From Aurantiochytrium sp. KH105 (taxonomy: Eukaryota > Sar > Bigyra > Thraustochytrida > Thraustochytriidae), in contig BGKB01000036.1 of assembly GCA_003116975.1 (NCBI GenBank), forward strand, positions 1 through 64,000: DNA of 64,000 nt. Reading direction: 5' to 3'. The notes below the pieces were generated by a model. The model was not told the origin of the DNA, made no database searches, and worked only from the letters and a program-made list of their open reading frames with translations. The translations under genes and the position numbers were made by a program. Shown piece by piece: positions 1 to 12,300 of this stretch. Every line of letters starts with the position of its first letter. Within the stretch, counting starts at the first letter, position 1.

Positions 1-1603
1 TGTTGGCTCATCGTCGTTGGCTCAATCCATCCATCTTCAAGCCGCTCCAACGGCAAGGCGCTGCGGCGAGACCTGCCACGAGCGCGCGTCCGCCTGAGCA
101 CGTCGGGCTCTCAACGCCATCTGTCAAGGCCCGCGCGCTGCCTGGGCGCGCCCCTAGCGTCTCCGCGATTCCGGGCATCATCTCTGCGTTGGCGGCGGCG
201 ATGAGACAAGAGAAATTCGCCAACCCTTCGCCGATTGCGCCTGGCTGTTTGTTCATTTGCACGGACCAATGATTCACTTTGCAGCGCGCGGATAACACAC
301 TTGGCTGTTGTAGATCTTGGCACATCGACGAGCTCGCAGCTGCAGCGCGGCGAGTTAGACACCGACGTCAAAGCCAGACACGTGGCTCACGAGGCAGTCT
401 TGGTCGAAGAGAAGAATCAAGGGCGAATGTTTGTCACTGCTCGAAAAGACGTGTTCATCATTGCCGCAACCGTCATGCCTTTTATCCCATTGAAGGAGGA
501 AACAAAATACTTGCGCTCAACCAACTCACAGCTGGTCTCGCCCCAGTCTCTCGCCAAACGTCTTCGAATACCGCCGTATGGCACTAAACACCGTCCGAAC
601 GACACTTCGCCGAGAGTAAGAATAAGAAGATGATGAAGATCTCCACTCGTCTGTCGAGCTCTTTGGCGGCCACGCAAGCTGCACTAGCACGACCATTTTT
701 CTTTCCCCTGGGAGCCCGCTCAGATCGTCTCCGGAAATTATCGTCTCGGTAGCCACCAGGGGCAGCGCGTCTCCTCCTTGCGTCCTGGGCTCCGGGCCAG
801 CCTGCTACCCAGGCCGCTTTGGCGCAGCGCGCGATGCGGACCCTAGCAGCAGCAGCAGCATCCTCGAGGCGGCCCTCGCGGCGCGTGCCGCAGCTTCGGA
901 CACCCCTTCTCCCTCCCCTTTCTCTCCTCCTTCTCCCCTTTCCCTCCGCGCACTGCAGCATTCGAATGCACGTAGCCGCGGCCGCTCGTCCCTGCCCGCC
1001 ACAGCCACCATGGCCACTGCCGCCTCGATTCCCAGAAAGAGGGTGTGCGCGCCCAAAAAGGAGACCCGGCCGCAGCCGCTGCGACCTTGGCCAACTCGCT
1101 CGATCGATCGGTCACCGAGGCAAGAAAGCTCGCAGTGCAGCGGGCCGACGCGAGGTCTCTTCGTGGCGCAGCAGCAGCGGAGCACTCCATGCGCGCGTCG
1201 GCGTCGGCGTCAGCAGCGCAGCGCAGCGCCGCGCCTGCCAGCCCTCCCTACTCGGAACGCGACGGTCTTGCGCTCGTTCCTCCTGGCCTGGCCTGCTTCT
1301 TCGCAGACACGCCGGACTTGCTTCGGAGAATTTCTGGTATTCACGGAGAAACTAGGAAGGTTTTCCCGGCCGATCCTCGCGAGAACGCGATGCGAGCAGA
1401 ACGCGATTGATCACACGTTGGTGGGCTCGGCTCGAGGCAAACGCGCGCGCGCTCGTACGCGTCGTTCGTACGTGTGGCGCCCCCTCCCGCGCTCACTTCG
1501 CTGCGCGCCCTTCTTGCCTGCTCTCGACCCGCGCGGCGTGCTGGGCGATCGGCGACCAGCCGGACGTACAGACGCCGTCTTCGTCACATCTGACTGTCTG
1601 CCT
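1..1603. other. No recognisable gene
   Basis: Several overlapping open frames of 70-280 codons occur on both strands. They are Arg/Ala/Ser-rich, unlike any family I know, and look like the by-product of GC-rich DNA. A stretch near 1036-1140 loosely resembles 9078-9165, upstream of the NLR-like gene (see findings). No RNA gene was recognised. Confidence 0.5.
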
Positions 1604-1859
1604 TGTAGCACACTGTACCGACGGTATACACACATTGTTACAGGCTTGGTTCTGCCTGGTTCTACAATATTTATACAAGCAGATTGGGATCGAGGACCAC
1701 CCGATCGAGGCAACCCAAGACAAGGGATAGGGTTTGCCTTTCTGAACATAGCCCCGAGCAACATACCTCTATTATACCAACTAAAAAAAGAAAACAAAAA
1801 AAGCGGCCGAGCGCGGAGCGCTCGACCCAACAACGTTGTTGTTAGAAGTTGACGAGACA
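1604..1859 (+). repeat. Candidate 5' LTR of the Ty3-type fossil
   Basis: The segment begins TGTAGCA and ends GAGACA, matching the TG...CA ends usual for LTRs. It has a TATA-like stretch (AATATTTATACA near 1666) and is followed directly by TTTGGCGACGCG, which sits where a primer-binding site would. Both borders are inferred, since no 3' LTR exists for comparison. Confidence 0.35.
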
Positions 1860-1994
1860 TTTGGCGACGCGCAGGTAGGTCACGCCGGGAATCGTGACCG
1901 CCCCACCCACGGGAAGAGCTTGGTGCGCAACAGTTTTTTAAAACTGAAGCTTCAAGTATCAGGCGAAAGTGGTTGCTTCTAGAAGTAAGGAAAA

Positions 1995-3803
1995 ATGGCA
2001 GAAGAGGATGTCGACGAGGCACCAGTATTGCCACACGAGAGTGGAAACGGAGCCGCGGCGTATGCCGGGCAAGACCACAATGGTGACAACTCGGAGGCTG
2101 CAGGAGGCCCCGACGTTGAGGCCGGTGGAGAAGACACCGGGACAACTGAAAATGGCAACATTTACATGGAACAGTTGTACAAAAAAATGATGGCAATTTT
2201 CGAAGCCCAGCAAGCGGATTTCAAAGCCCAGCAGCAGGACTTAAAGGCTCAGCAAGCAGATTTCAAAGCCCAGCAGCAAGACTTCAAGGCTCAGCAAGAG
2301 GATTTTGCATCACGCCAAAAGGAGTTCGAAGCTCGCCATCAGGAAGCCATGATGCGGGCCGAAGAGGAGGCCCAGAAAGTCAGGAGAAAGGCCCAAGAGG
2401 AGGCCCAAATTGTCATGGAAAAGGCCCAAGAGGAAGCTCAGAAAGTCAAGGCAGAGATCGAACGGCTGCAACGACAGGTTGACGAGCTGATGGGAAAACT
2501 TGGGCGACAGAAGGACAAAGTGTCTTCGGATAGCGAATCTGAGGACAGATTTGGATTCATGGCGGAGACGCCAATCATATCGGAAAGGACCCAACGGCGA
2601 CGGAGCCGGGGCCAAAGTTTGGAGAACGAAATGCTACTGAAACGACGCCAAAGTGGGGCAAATACTGGTCTTGCGCGGCCAGGGGATATGCTTGGTTATC
2701 ATTCAAAGTACGAAGATGACCATGATAAGCACAAAGCCACGAAAATTGCCGGCCAAGGACAGCCCTCGGGTAGACCGAGATCAGGATCGCCAGCACTTCC
2801 GACTCTCCCAGCAAAGTTCACGAAGGTACAGTTCCTGAAATGGCACTCTCGGTACCGGACCTACACAAGGAAGTGCATCGACATGGATCTGACCCCATTG
2901 GAACCGCGGCGCGGATTCCCAGAGGCGGCTATGCAGGAATTGCAGTATCTCATGAGCAGAAACGCACTAGTGGCAGGTGAATCATACCTGAGGAGATGGG
3001 TGGTAGTCACGAGGGCCTCGCTGAGGAATGAGGACCTTAATAGACTTGCGGACATCTTCGACGTTAGCGAGCGGTCCGTTTTCAGGACCCACTTGTCCAA
3101 GGACATCGTGAAAATTTTCCAGACGCACCTGCAGAGGGTTGGCATCCGCGAAGTGATCGACGGGTTCCACCGCGTGACAAGAGCGCTGCACCAGCTTGCG
3201 GACAAACATGGTTTCGACAGCGTCGGACACTTGATCGCAAAAGTGGAAGAGTCTGCGTCGCTGCGGCTAGACATGTACGCGGAGATCAAGCGAAAGTTAC
3301 CATTGGAGATCCTCGATTATGTGCTGAAACAAGGCTCGGACGATGACGAGGACGGAAAAAGTGTCGTGGCCATCTGGGAGGCTGTTGCGGGGCTGGCTGG
3401 CGAGTGTGAGCACGCTCTCAGACTTGTAGGTAGCGCCGAGCGAGTAGCGGGAAAGCCCGACGGCGTCGAGTCTGACCGTAAGCATCGGCCAAGGCGCGTG
3501 GAGGGGCGAAGACAGCGAGGACCTCACGAAACGATGCTGCGAGACCGTCCTGACCGAGCCAGGACCGATCAGGGGGTGCTGAAGCACGGCCGGACGGAGA
3601 GAAGCAAGCGCCCTGAGCGCACGGTAGTGGCCAAGCCAGGTGCCCGATGCGCAGGCTGCCACGAGACCGGCCACGAGTTCTTCATCTTCAAGGCCGATGG
3701 TAGACTCGTACGAAACTGTCTGAAGCGTATTCCACAAGAGGAGTTCGCGGCATTGCGCCAAAAGGCGCTGGCTCAGGCCAAGCCCCGGGCACGCCGCATT
3801 TAG
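1995..3803 (+). mobile_element. gag part of the Ty3-type fossil
   Basis: This is a 602-codon frame from an ATG in an AAAATGG context. Residues of about 55-185 form a charged coiled coil built on six or so copies of an AQQ-D-F/L-K heptad, then alternating EEAQ/KAQ blocks. The middle of the protein is helical and capsid-like. Near the C-terminus, C-x2-C-x3-GH is followed by a further Cys, resembling a degenerate nucleocapsid zinc knuckle. The assignment rests on position upstream of protease and RT parts and on general gag architecture. Confidence 0.7.
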
Positions 3804-5749
3804 GCGACAGCCACGGACCCAGCCCGCTCTGGTTTGCAGGCCGCCTCGGAGCACGATGACAATGTCTCAGTTCCTCCTGCCCCTACTGTGAAAATGGGTT
3901 GCTCTGAGCTGTCCGTTACTTCTGCCAGCCATCCATTGGAAAATGGGTTGCTCAGCGACGAAGTCTATTTTGGCAAGCAGAAGACGAGGGCGCAGTAGAG
4001 TGTGAGCCACGCAACGCGGCCGCCGTGCGGACGGTGGAAGCCTCGCGAACGGATCCTACGAACGATGGGCCAGGTGCTGCGCCGGCGGGCGCGCACAGCG
4101 GCAGTGCCGGGGGCGACAACCCGTGGCAGTCGCCACGCCATCTTGGATCGATAATGGTGTTTAGCAACCAGGATGCGGCACCACTTACCCAACGTCCATA
4201 CGCGAAGATGGATAGTTGGCTGTGCGACTCAGGCGCGGATGTGTCCGTGATGAGCGCGCAGCTGTTTAGGGAGGCCAACAGGGCCGGCGTGCCACTGAAG
4301 ATGGCCGCGCCTCAGCCTGGCCAACCAACCGCAGTCTCTGTCGCAGACAGCACACCGCACCAGATTCAGGGCTACGCAACGTGCTGGGTTGCCCTGCCGT
4401 CCCATTTGACGGTGGGTGGATCTCTGCTTCGATGTGCTTTCGCAGTGCCGGCGGACGACTATAGAGGCGATGAATTGCTTTTGGGCCGTGAAGTATACGA
4501 CGAGCTTGGCATCCCATCTCTCGAGCAGCAAGTAGGAAAAAGCTGTCTGGGAAGTCCCTGGATACGGTCGAGCATGTTGAGCGTGCCCTGACCGGGGATG
4601 AAAAAGTTATGCTGACAGCTGCTCGGGGAATACAGATTGGTGACATGGTCAGGCCCGCACAAAAGCAATCGCGCCTTGCGCGGATTCGGGTCACCCCGAC
4701 GGCGGAGATTCGTCACCTCTCCACACTCGAGGCGAAGACGGCGCACATTTGTCTACGGAAAGAACGCTGGATGCGTGTGTAGACCATGTGGGCATGGACG
4801 ATGTCCTCGATGGTTTCGGCGTGGAGCCGGACACTAGCGATGACGAAGTTCTGGGCACAGCTTTTGACCATTTGGGTCATGCCGAGAAGATCAGCGACCA
4901 GGACGCACGCGTGGCGGAAGAGCTGGAGGAAATTGTGCAACGTGCGCTGACAGCGGCGCTCCCTTGCGAATATGAGGAAAAGCTCTGGACGCTACTTTTT
5001 AAGCATCGGCCAGTTTTTGCATTGGACTTTTGCCTCGATCATCAGCTTTGGGACACGCAACTCTATTCGGAGATGCTACGTGACGACGATGAGGTCCACG
5101 CACGACGGCCACCGCCGCGGGCGTATCAGCCGGAAGCTGATGCGTACCTAGAAATAACGGTGGACAAGTACATCGAGTGTGGGAAAATGCAACCATTCGT
5201 CAACAACGAGAGCACGGCACGGCTGCCTGTGAGTTATTCCCAAGCCGGAAAAGTTGGGCCAGCCCAGGAAATACCGTCTCACGTGGGATCTACGGGCAGC
5301 GAACAAACGTGTTCGACCATTGCACTATCCCCAGCCGACGGCAGACGCGGTCATTGACTCACTCATGAGCTGCACACCCACAGCGTTTTTTAGTTGCGAT
5401 ATAAAGGATGCCTACTGGCAAATCCCCATCGACGAGAAAACATCGGTTTTTTACACGTTGGTGACGGCCAAACACCTGGTGCAGCCCAGGTCACTACCGC
5501 AGGGTTCACGCAATGCACCGGCTGCATTTTGCATGAAAATCCAGGAGACGTTTGAAGACATTATGGCCGATGGTGACATGGTTGCTTTTGTCGACGATGC
5601 GGCGGGCAGCGCGCCCAACATTGAGGAGCTTTTTCGGAAACTGGAGCGATTTTTGACACGATGCATGGACAGGCATATCTACCTCTCACCGTCAAAATTT
5701 GTCGCCTACACGAAGCGTCTGCCGTACCTAGGACGGATGTGAGAATATG

Positions 5750-6520
5750 CTCATCAGCGAGGCGAATCGTGAAGGGAGTCGCGAGGGGATGCAACGAAGA
5801 AAAGAGAGAGCGCGCGCCAGAAAGGGTGCGCGAGCAACCCGAATCCACCACGGCGAGAGAATAAGAAGAGGAAGACATTCGTTTACGGAGAATTTCCCAC
5901 CCAGCTACGCGGTCGCGGAGCGCCGCAGGGACCTTGGATTGCCAAGCAGGATCGACGCGAACGTCGGGAGCTTTGCATGCAAAACACGCATGGCCCCTGC
6001 GCCCGCAACGAAAACAAGTGGGCGTGCGACGGGCGGCGGAGGTGGAGCGCGGGGCCGTCGCGGTCATGGCCAGAGCGGGAGATAGCGGTTGCTGGATGGC
6101 GTGCTGACGGAGAGCTGCGTGTACGTCCACGAAGAAACGCTCGAGGTCGTAACAAGCAGCGGTTGCGTCATCGGAGCCGGTGCTAATGTTCATGCGAGCC
6201 ACAATGGCTGACACGGACGGGATGTGCACTGGTGCCGCGGCGAAAACGTCAGGGAAGGCGTAGACGTGACAGCTGGCGGCATGAGCGGGGGAACGACGGA
6301 GCGTGGTCAGGATGGATTTCGTTTCGCGAACGTAGGTTTCCCATGCATCGGGATCGCCGTCCTGCCGAGTGCTGATAAGGCGCAATTTGTTCAGGAGGGA
6401 ATGAAAGTGAGACGGCTCCAACCGTTCCATGGTGGCGAAGCGGAAAGAAGGCGTAGCAAGAAGATGCTGGTGCCCATGAGAAGGGCCCGGTCGCAAGGGC
6501 AAAGAAATGACTCTCAATCT
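5750..6520 (-). mobile_element. Copia-type retroelement fossil, gag to protease only
   Basis: On the minus strand, a frame with a likely start near 6430 (MERLEPSHF) encodes a gag-like helical region. It continues into a CCHC zinc knuckle (C-F-R-C-G-x3-H-x4-C) and a protease segment with V-D-S-G-C-S-R-T-L-S-G. That order and the DSGCSRTLSG context are typical of Ty1/Copia polyproteins. The copia-like sequence stops at about 5750, where it abuts the Ty3-type RT of the opposite strand. Integrase, RT and RNase H are absent, so it is a truncated fossil. An LTR could not be delimited to its right. Confidence 0.7.
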
Positions 6521-9320
6521 ATTGATCCATCGAGGAGTAGAAAAGATCGATGATGGTTGGAATTAGGAATTGCTGGCTATGGCACGCCGCGCGGCACTCC
6601 GCTCGGTGAAGGTGCGCGGGGCGGCAGGTCGGTCAAGGCTCGCGAGGCGACGGACTGTCCGGTACGTTGCCGATCGCGCGAGCTAACGCACAGCGTAGCC
6701 GCACGGTTGAGCGGGCCGTCTACGCTGGTCTGCTCTATCGATGAAGCATGGCGTTGGCACGATGCCCACGCAGGGCAGGCTGTACTCGTCTGGACTGCGG
6801 GTGCGCAGACGGACAGTAAGTACGGCGCGCGCGCGCGCGCGCGCGTAGCTAGGCCGCGTGCCGGCCGGCCCACACGCCAGGCTGCACAGCGATCATGCCG
6901 CGCAAGTAGGCCGCGCACGAGCCAGCTGCTCGAGCCAATGTGTGTAAGGCACGCGAGCCCTTGGAACCTTCAGAACGCTTGGCCTGTTAGGCCTGAGCTC
7001 GCGCTCGAAACGGATCTTTGATCTTGGTTTTCTCTGACTCTTCCCTCATCAATCCTAACACAACTCAACCGTGAGCTCGGTGCGAACTCATTGCGCGCTC
7101 GAGCAGTCTCGTGCACAGCACACCCACGCTGCCTCGTCCCAGCCTTCTTCGACTGCGAGCACTCGCCAGGGCCCCTACACGCTGCGGAATCTTCTCTTCG
7201 CCTTGCTTGCTGGTGCATGCGAGGTCAAGTCGTCGGACAGCGCGAGACCACCTTTTCGACTCGCGTGCATGCGTTCGCCGCAGTGCAACTTGATAGTCCA
7301 CTTCGCAGCGCGAAAAAGTCACTTGGCAAGCGCAAGTCTTGGCGCAAGCTTGCAAGAGCTTGCAAGAGCTTGCAAGAGCTCGAGCTTGCCAAGGATGAAT
7401 GGGCACGCCAGGCGACTCGAAACAGCCTCGTCCGCGAGCTAGCCCGGCCTGGCATGCTTGGCACACTTGATGATCGCGACTCATCGAGGCTGCTTGAAAT
7501 TAGAATTTGAAAGGCGCAATCCTGCACGATATGCTCAAGCTGGTGCTGGCATGAACAAGATCATCGACTCCGTCATCGTGGCAAAAATAAGCGTGTATTG
7601 GGATGGCCGTGAGCGATGTTGAAAGCAAAGAATGCTGAGAATGCTGCTGCAAATGGCGAATAATTCTTTTTTTGCAGTGGTCCTCTTGCGAAGATCCAAG
7701 TGAGGTCCCAGCCTTCTTCACGTCCGGCCTTGAAAAGCCTCGTGCTACCTCAGACCAAATGCTTACGCTCTAGAAAAGGGCAAGAGCTAAGTCGGCGCTG
7801 CGCCCAACGCGCCAGCTCGTGCCGGCTTCTTTTGCCCGACATTTTGTCAGCGCATCGCAAGAATGACAGCAAGCACCAGGAGAGAACAGGATCATGTGAC
7901 GTGTAAGCACGTATCGCGTGACGAAAAGCTCATACAGTTGTCGTAATCTGGTCCTGAAACGCCTCTTCAAGCTAGAGTGCCGGGGCAATCATCAGTATGG
8001 GAAAAGATACGCATATCTTCGAAACCAGTCAGTCAGCAATCAAGACTAGCAAGTCCCGGCCATCTCTCATTTCCGATCTCACCTTGGCCATATGGACACG
8101 AGTCAACCTTAAGCTACCTTCTCTGCTACCGTATTGTCTCTGAGATCATCGTTGAGAGCTTCTTCGACAAGCTTGCCAATGCTGCTTCAGCTCGGAAACG
8201 CGGCGGCGCAATTTCAATCTCGCTAAAGTCTAGCAAGCAGCACTCGTGCTCGTCGCGCCGTCTTCTTGGATTGGGTTTTCGCATATTACACGCCTCAACG
8301 CAGCACGCCGGCCGGCCGGCAAGACCCAAACTCGCGTATGCGCACGCACATACATATTCAGGTCAAGAAAATTCAAGTTTCTGGCAAGGCTCATGGCGAC
8401 CGTGTTTCGAATCGACGACGATGTCCGCTCTACACGCGAGGTTATCTGGCAGACCCGCAGAGAGAATTTCAAAAGATGCCTCTGGCCTGCTCAGCTGAGG
8501 AATGCCAGGATGGAACGATCAAGACAAGTAGCAACCAAGTGGCTTTCACAACGCCGGCCGCAGCACGCTTGGAGCGCTCGGTGTCCAAGTTCGTGAGCCA
8601 GTGAGCCATTGCCAATGACACATTGTCCAAGCGCACAGCGCCAGCCAAGTCTCAGGACTTCGATGCCCTTCGGCCTCTTGCTCGTCACCTGAAAGAGCAA
8701 CAGCGCCGCCCGTTTCGCCGAACGATGTCATTTCCACTGATCGAGATTCTTTCGCGTGCACGAGGTACAGCAGCAAGCGACGACTTTGACGACATGGCGC
8801 CTACATTCTAGCCTCTAGTGCCAGCGATCGTGGGCGCATGATCTTATGGATCGATGCCCCGTTGTCCCTCGAGGCAGCATCAAAAAAGCGATTGGCGCTT
8901 GCAGCCGCGATTCCAAAAAAGCAATTGACTTTGCTGTAGCCGACTTGAACGTGAGTTCGATGCAACACCGCCACACGCACGAGTAAGCCATTGCATGTTG
9001 CATGCACGCTGCGCCGCTCGAGTCTTCTTTGATCACAAGCGCTCGCCAGTGCACGATCCAAGTGGTGTGCTTTCACGGAAAAGGGGGTGTGCGCGCCGAG
9101 GGGAACCGCAGCCGAAAATCACTCACAGTCAATCGATCATCGAAGCAAGAAAGCACGCAGCGACAAAATCCAAACGCGCTTCGACACCGCGCCTGACCTG
9201 CTCGTGTCCGTGACTGAGAGCGGGATTGCGAGGCGCGCGCGCGCGCGCTCCCCCTCCTCCTCGTCCTCGTCCTCCTCTTCTTCGCGCCATCGAGCCAAGA
9301 AAGAAATAGGCAAGATCGGC
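6521..9320. other. 2.8 kb without recognisable gene; simple repeats
   Basis: No open frame here resembles a known protein. Visible structure includes a (GC)n run at about 6825-6846, three perfect copies of TGCAAGAGCT at 7351-7380, another (GC)n run at about 9230-9250, and a TCC/CTC-rich tract at about 9251-9285 just upstream of the NLR-like start. The last few hundred bases presumably hold that gene's promoter. The region may contain eroded repeat DNA. Confidence 0.5.
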
Positions 9321-12300
9321 ATGAGTTGGGCGACGCGCTTGCTCGCGCTCTTCAAGGGAGGCGGCGACGATGGAGCATGCGCCGAGGACGAGCCGAGAGA
9401 TGAACCTCCTTTAAGCATTGCCGTCCTCGTGGTCTACGATCCTGCGGACGAGGCTGCTGCCAAGCACTTAGTCGATGCGATCCAGCCCAAACTGAGCTTG
9501 CCGGTGCGCACCGCCAGCCACGTCGGAGGCAGAAAAGAAGGCTGAGGCGGCCAACGTTGCTGCGATGCTAGTGAGTGCAGCTTTGCAGCAAAATGAGCCT
9601 CTTGTCAGGGCCGTGGCCGGCAAATTGCCGAATGCGCTAGTGCCGGTGGTAATCGACGCGTTAATGGCCTTGCAAAAGTCTTGGCATGGTGAAATCAGCT
9701 ACCATATGGCCAACGAGCTACACTTTGATTTTTGCGACCCCAAGATGGCCACGATATCTTACCTTCTCGGTCAGTTTCGAGACAAAGTAAATGGCGTGCG
9801 AATTGACAAAGAATTCGACGTTTTCATATCGCACGAGTGGGGCGTTCACAATATCGCAAAAAAGCTCGCGGAACTACTCGAGAGTAGTCACCGTTTAAAA
9901 GTCTGGCTCGATGAGAGGGAAGTTACTGGAGGTGTCGATGCAAGTATGTCCCGCGGCATCGAAGGGTCAAAGGTCTTTCTTGTCCTAGCGACCGAGAGAT
10001 ACATGGGGAAGATCAATCGTGGAGACCGGAGCGACAATTGCCTAAAGGAGTTTCACCACGCTGGTAACCAGCGCGCGGATCGTATCGTGATTGCTGCGTT
10101 AGAAGAGGACATGGCCAAGGCTGCAACGAAATGGACCGGGCCATTTCAGCTTGCTTTGTCCCGCCAGACACCAGTTAACCTCACCACTCTCTCAAACAAG
10201 GCAGTCCAGCGCCTTGCCGACGCCATTGGGACGCGCATCAAGACCCCCAAGGCTTCATCGGGCCTGACCCCTTTGATGTGCGACATCTATTCTCGCCTTA
10301 ACCCGTGCAGCTCTGAGGTGTGGGCCAAGGGCAAGGCCAACAAATTTACCATCGGCACGCGGAGCTGGATAATCGACGAACTCTGCAATTGGTACATCAG
10401 TGAGAAAAGTCCTGTTTTCATTCTCATTGGCGACGGCGGCGTCGGCAAGAGCGTCATCACGGCCGAGATTTGCCGTCGTGGAGGCACTCTCCGCACCGAC
10501 AAAGTTACCGAAATGAACGGGGATGATGAAATCGACAAAATCCAACAAGAGTATTCACATGGGCCTGACCTGTCGCATCGTGGAAAGAGAAAGCTGCTGC
10601 CTATTGATGTGGCGGCTTACCACTTCTTTCGGCATGATCAAGTCACGGCTGCTTCGCCGAAAGAGGCTCTCATGAGCATTGCATGGCAGCTCTGTCAGCG
10701 TGTGCCCGGCTTTGCCGATGAGCTGGACTCCGTGAGCCTTAGCGATATCCGCGACAAGCAATTGACCGAGGTCTTCCAGACCATTCTCGTCAATCCTGCA
10801 AACAAGCTTGGCCCAAACCAGGTGCGAAAAGTGGTCGTGCTCGACGCTCTCGACGAGTGCGGCAAGAGCGACGATGTTCTGCGAGAAATTATTCGTACGT
10901 GGAAAGAAATGATGCCCTCGTGGCTTGGCTTGGTTGTGAGCACACGCCCCGAAGGCGAGATCCAGCGTGGCATCGTCAACAACAGCCTTGACTTCACAGT
11001 GCTGGATCTCAAGGACGAAGAGAACTTTCGCGACATCGAGAAGCACATCGAGCACCTGCTGCGCGACATGAGCGGTGTCGTGGAACAAAGCGACGTTGCT
11101 CATTGCGTCAAGATTCTTTCCGAGCGATCCGAAGGCCTCTTTCTCTGGGCGAGCTTCCTTCCCGAGACCCTGAACCGGATGCACGAGGAGAAACAAGGTG
11201 GACTGCTGACCTTGCAGGACATCTCTCACAAAGACGCCATCCCCAATGGGCTTGGCGGCATGTTCAAAGAGTACTTTGAGCGCCTGCAAGAAAAAGTTGG
11301 CGGGGAGATGACGTACAAGATGCTCCTGGCGCCAATCGTAGCTGCTCGTGAACCGCTGAGTGTCGAGCAACTAAGCGCAGTTCTGCGAATAGACCAAGAT
11401 GACATGGACGATATTGTTGACGACGCGTGCAATCTCTTATATCGAGGCGGCGATGGTCGTGTGGCACTCATCCACAAGCGGATGGCAGATTGGCTCTCAG
11501 ATAAGAAGCAGAGCGGAAGACAGCTCTTCGTGAAGAAAAAAGACGGGCATAAACAATTGGCCGACTACTGCAGCAGCTCGCGGGACGACGTTTTTTCGCT
11601 CCGTCACGCCGTCTTTCACCTCGTCAAGAGCGGCGAGCACGCTGCGGCTTTCGAGCTCCTGAATGACTTTGCATGGGTAAAGAGCGCCATCTCTGTCGGT
11701 GACGATGAAGCGCAAAGGCGCACAACAATCGGAAACCTCATTCGCGACTGCGTCGAAGTCGACATCTACTTTGCGCCCGAAAGTGATACGCCCCGCTTCC
11801 TGAGCAAAGCAGTGCATGCTCTCAGCTACGACCCCAACGAACTTGCGTCGCAAGTTCTGGCGCGTCTTGGTCACGACTCGAAAGATCCCTTGGCACGTAG
11901 TCTGCAAACACCTGATCAGCAATGGCTGGAGCCTACCCGCGTCACCCTTGCTCATCCCCGCGACCCCTTGCTGCATGTGTTGAAGGGGCACTCTGGTCGG
12001 GTCAACAGTGTGGCGATACAGGGCGACACCATCGTCAGTGGGTCCATGGACAAAACGGTGCGCATCTGGAACGCTACGTCGGGCGAGGAGCAGCACGTGT
12101 TGAAGGGGCACTCTGGTTCGGTCAGCAGCGTGGCGATACAGGGCGACACCATCGTCAGTGGGTCCGATGACGGCACGGTGCGCACCTGGAACGCTACGTC
12201 GGGCGAGGAGCATCACGTGTTGAAGGGGCATTCTCTTCCGGTCAACAGCGTGGCGATACAGGGCGACACCATCGTCAGTGNNNNNNNNNNNNNNNNNNNN

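Larger units (their letters stand above)
1604..5742 (+). mobile_element. Ty3-type LTR retroelement fossil, 3' truncated
   Basis: A gag-protease-reverse transcriptase order on the plus strand identifies a Ty3/gypsy-like element. The gag part (about 1995-3803) has a long coiled coil with a 7-residue AQQxDFK-type repeat and a basic, Cys/His-containing tail. The protease part (about 4.0-4.6 kb) shows the D-S-G-A active-site motif. The reverse transcriptase part (about 4.75-5.74 kb) shows the palm motifs, including LPQGSRNAPAAF and the F-V-D-D catalytic box. The element ends inside the connection region after the palm. RNase H, integrase and the 3' LTR are not seen. It is broken, with a few frame breaks in pol plus the missing 3' third. 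No second LTR is present, so it cannot be dated by LTR divergence, but the intact long gag frame argues against great age. Confidence 0.85.

Noticed and set aside
7351-7380. Three TGCAAGAGCT copies as a regulatory array
   Set aside because: Only three short copies with no gene nearby; treated as a simple repeat.
6557-9076. Several 60-170 codon open frames between the Copia fossil and the NLR-like gene
   Set aside because: They have no motifs, overlap each other on both strands, and are Ser/Arg/Ala-rich like random GC-rich DNA.
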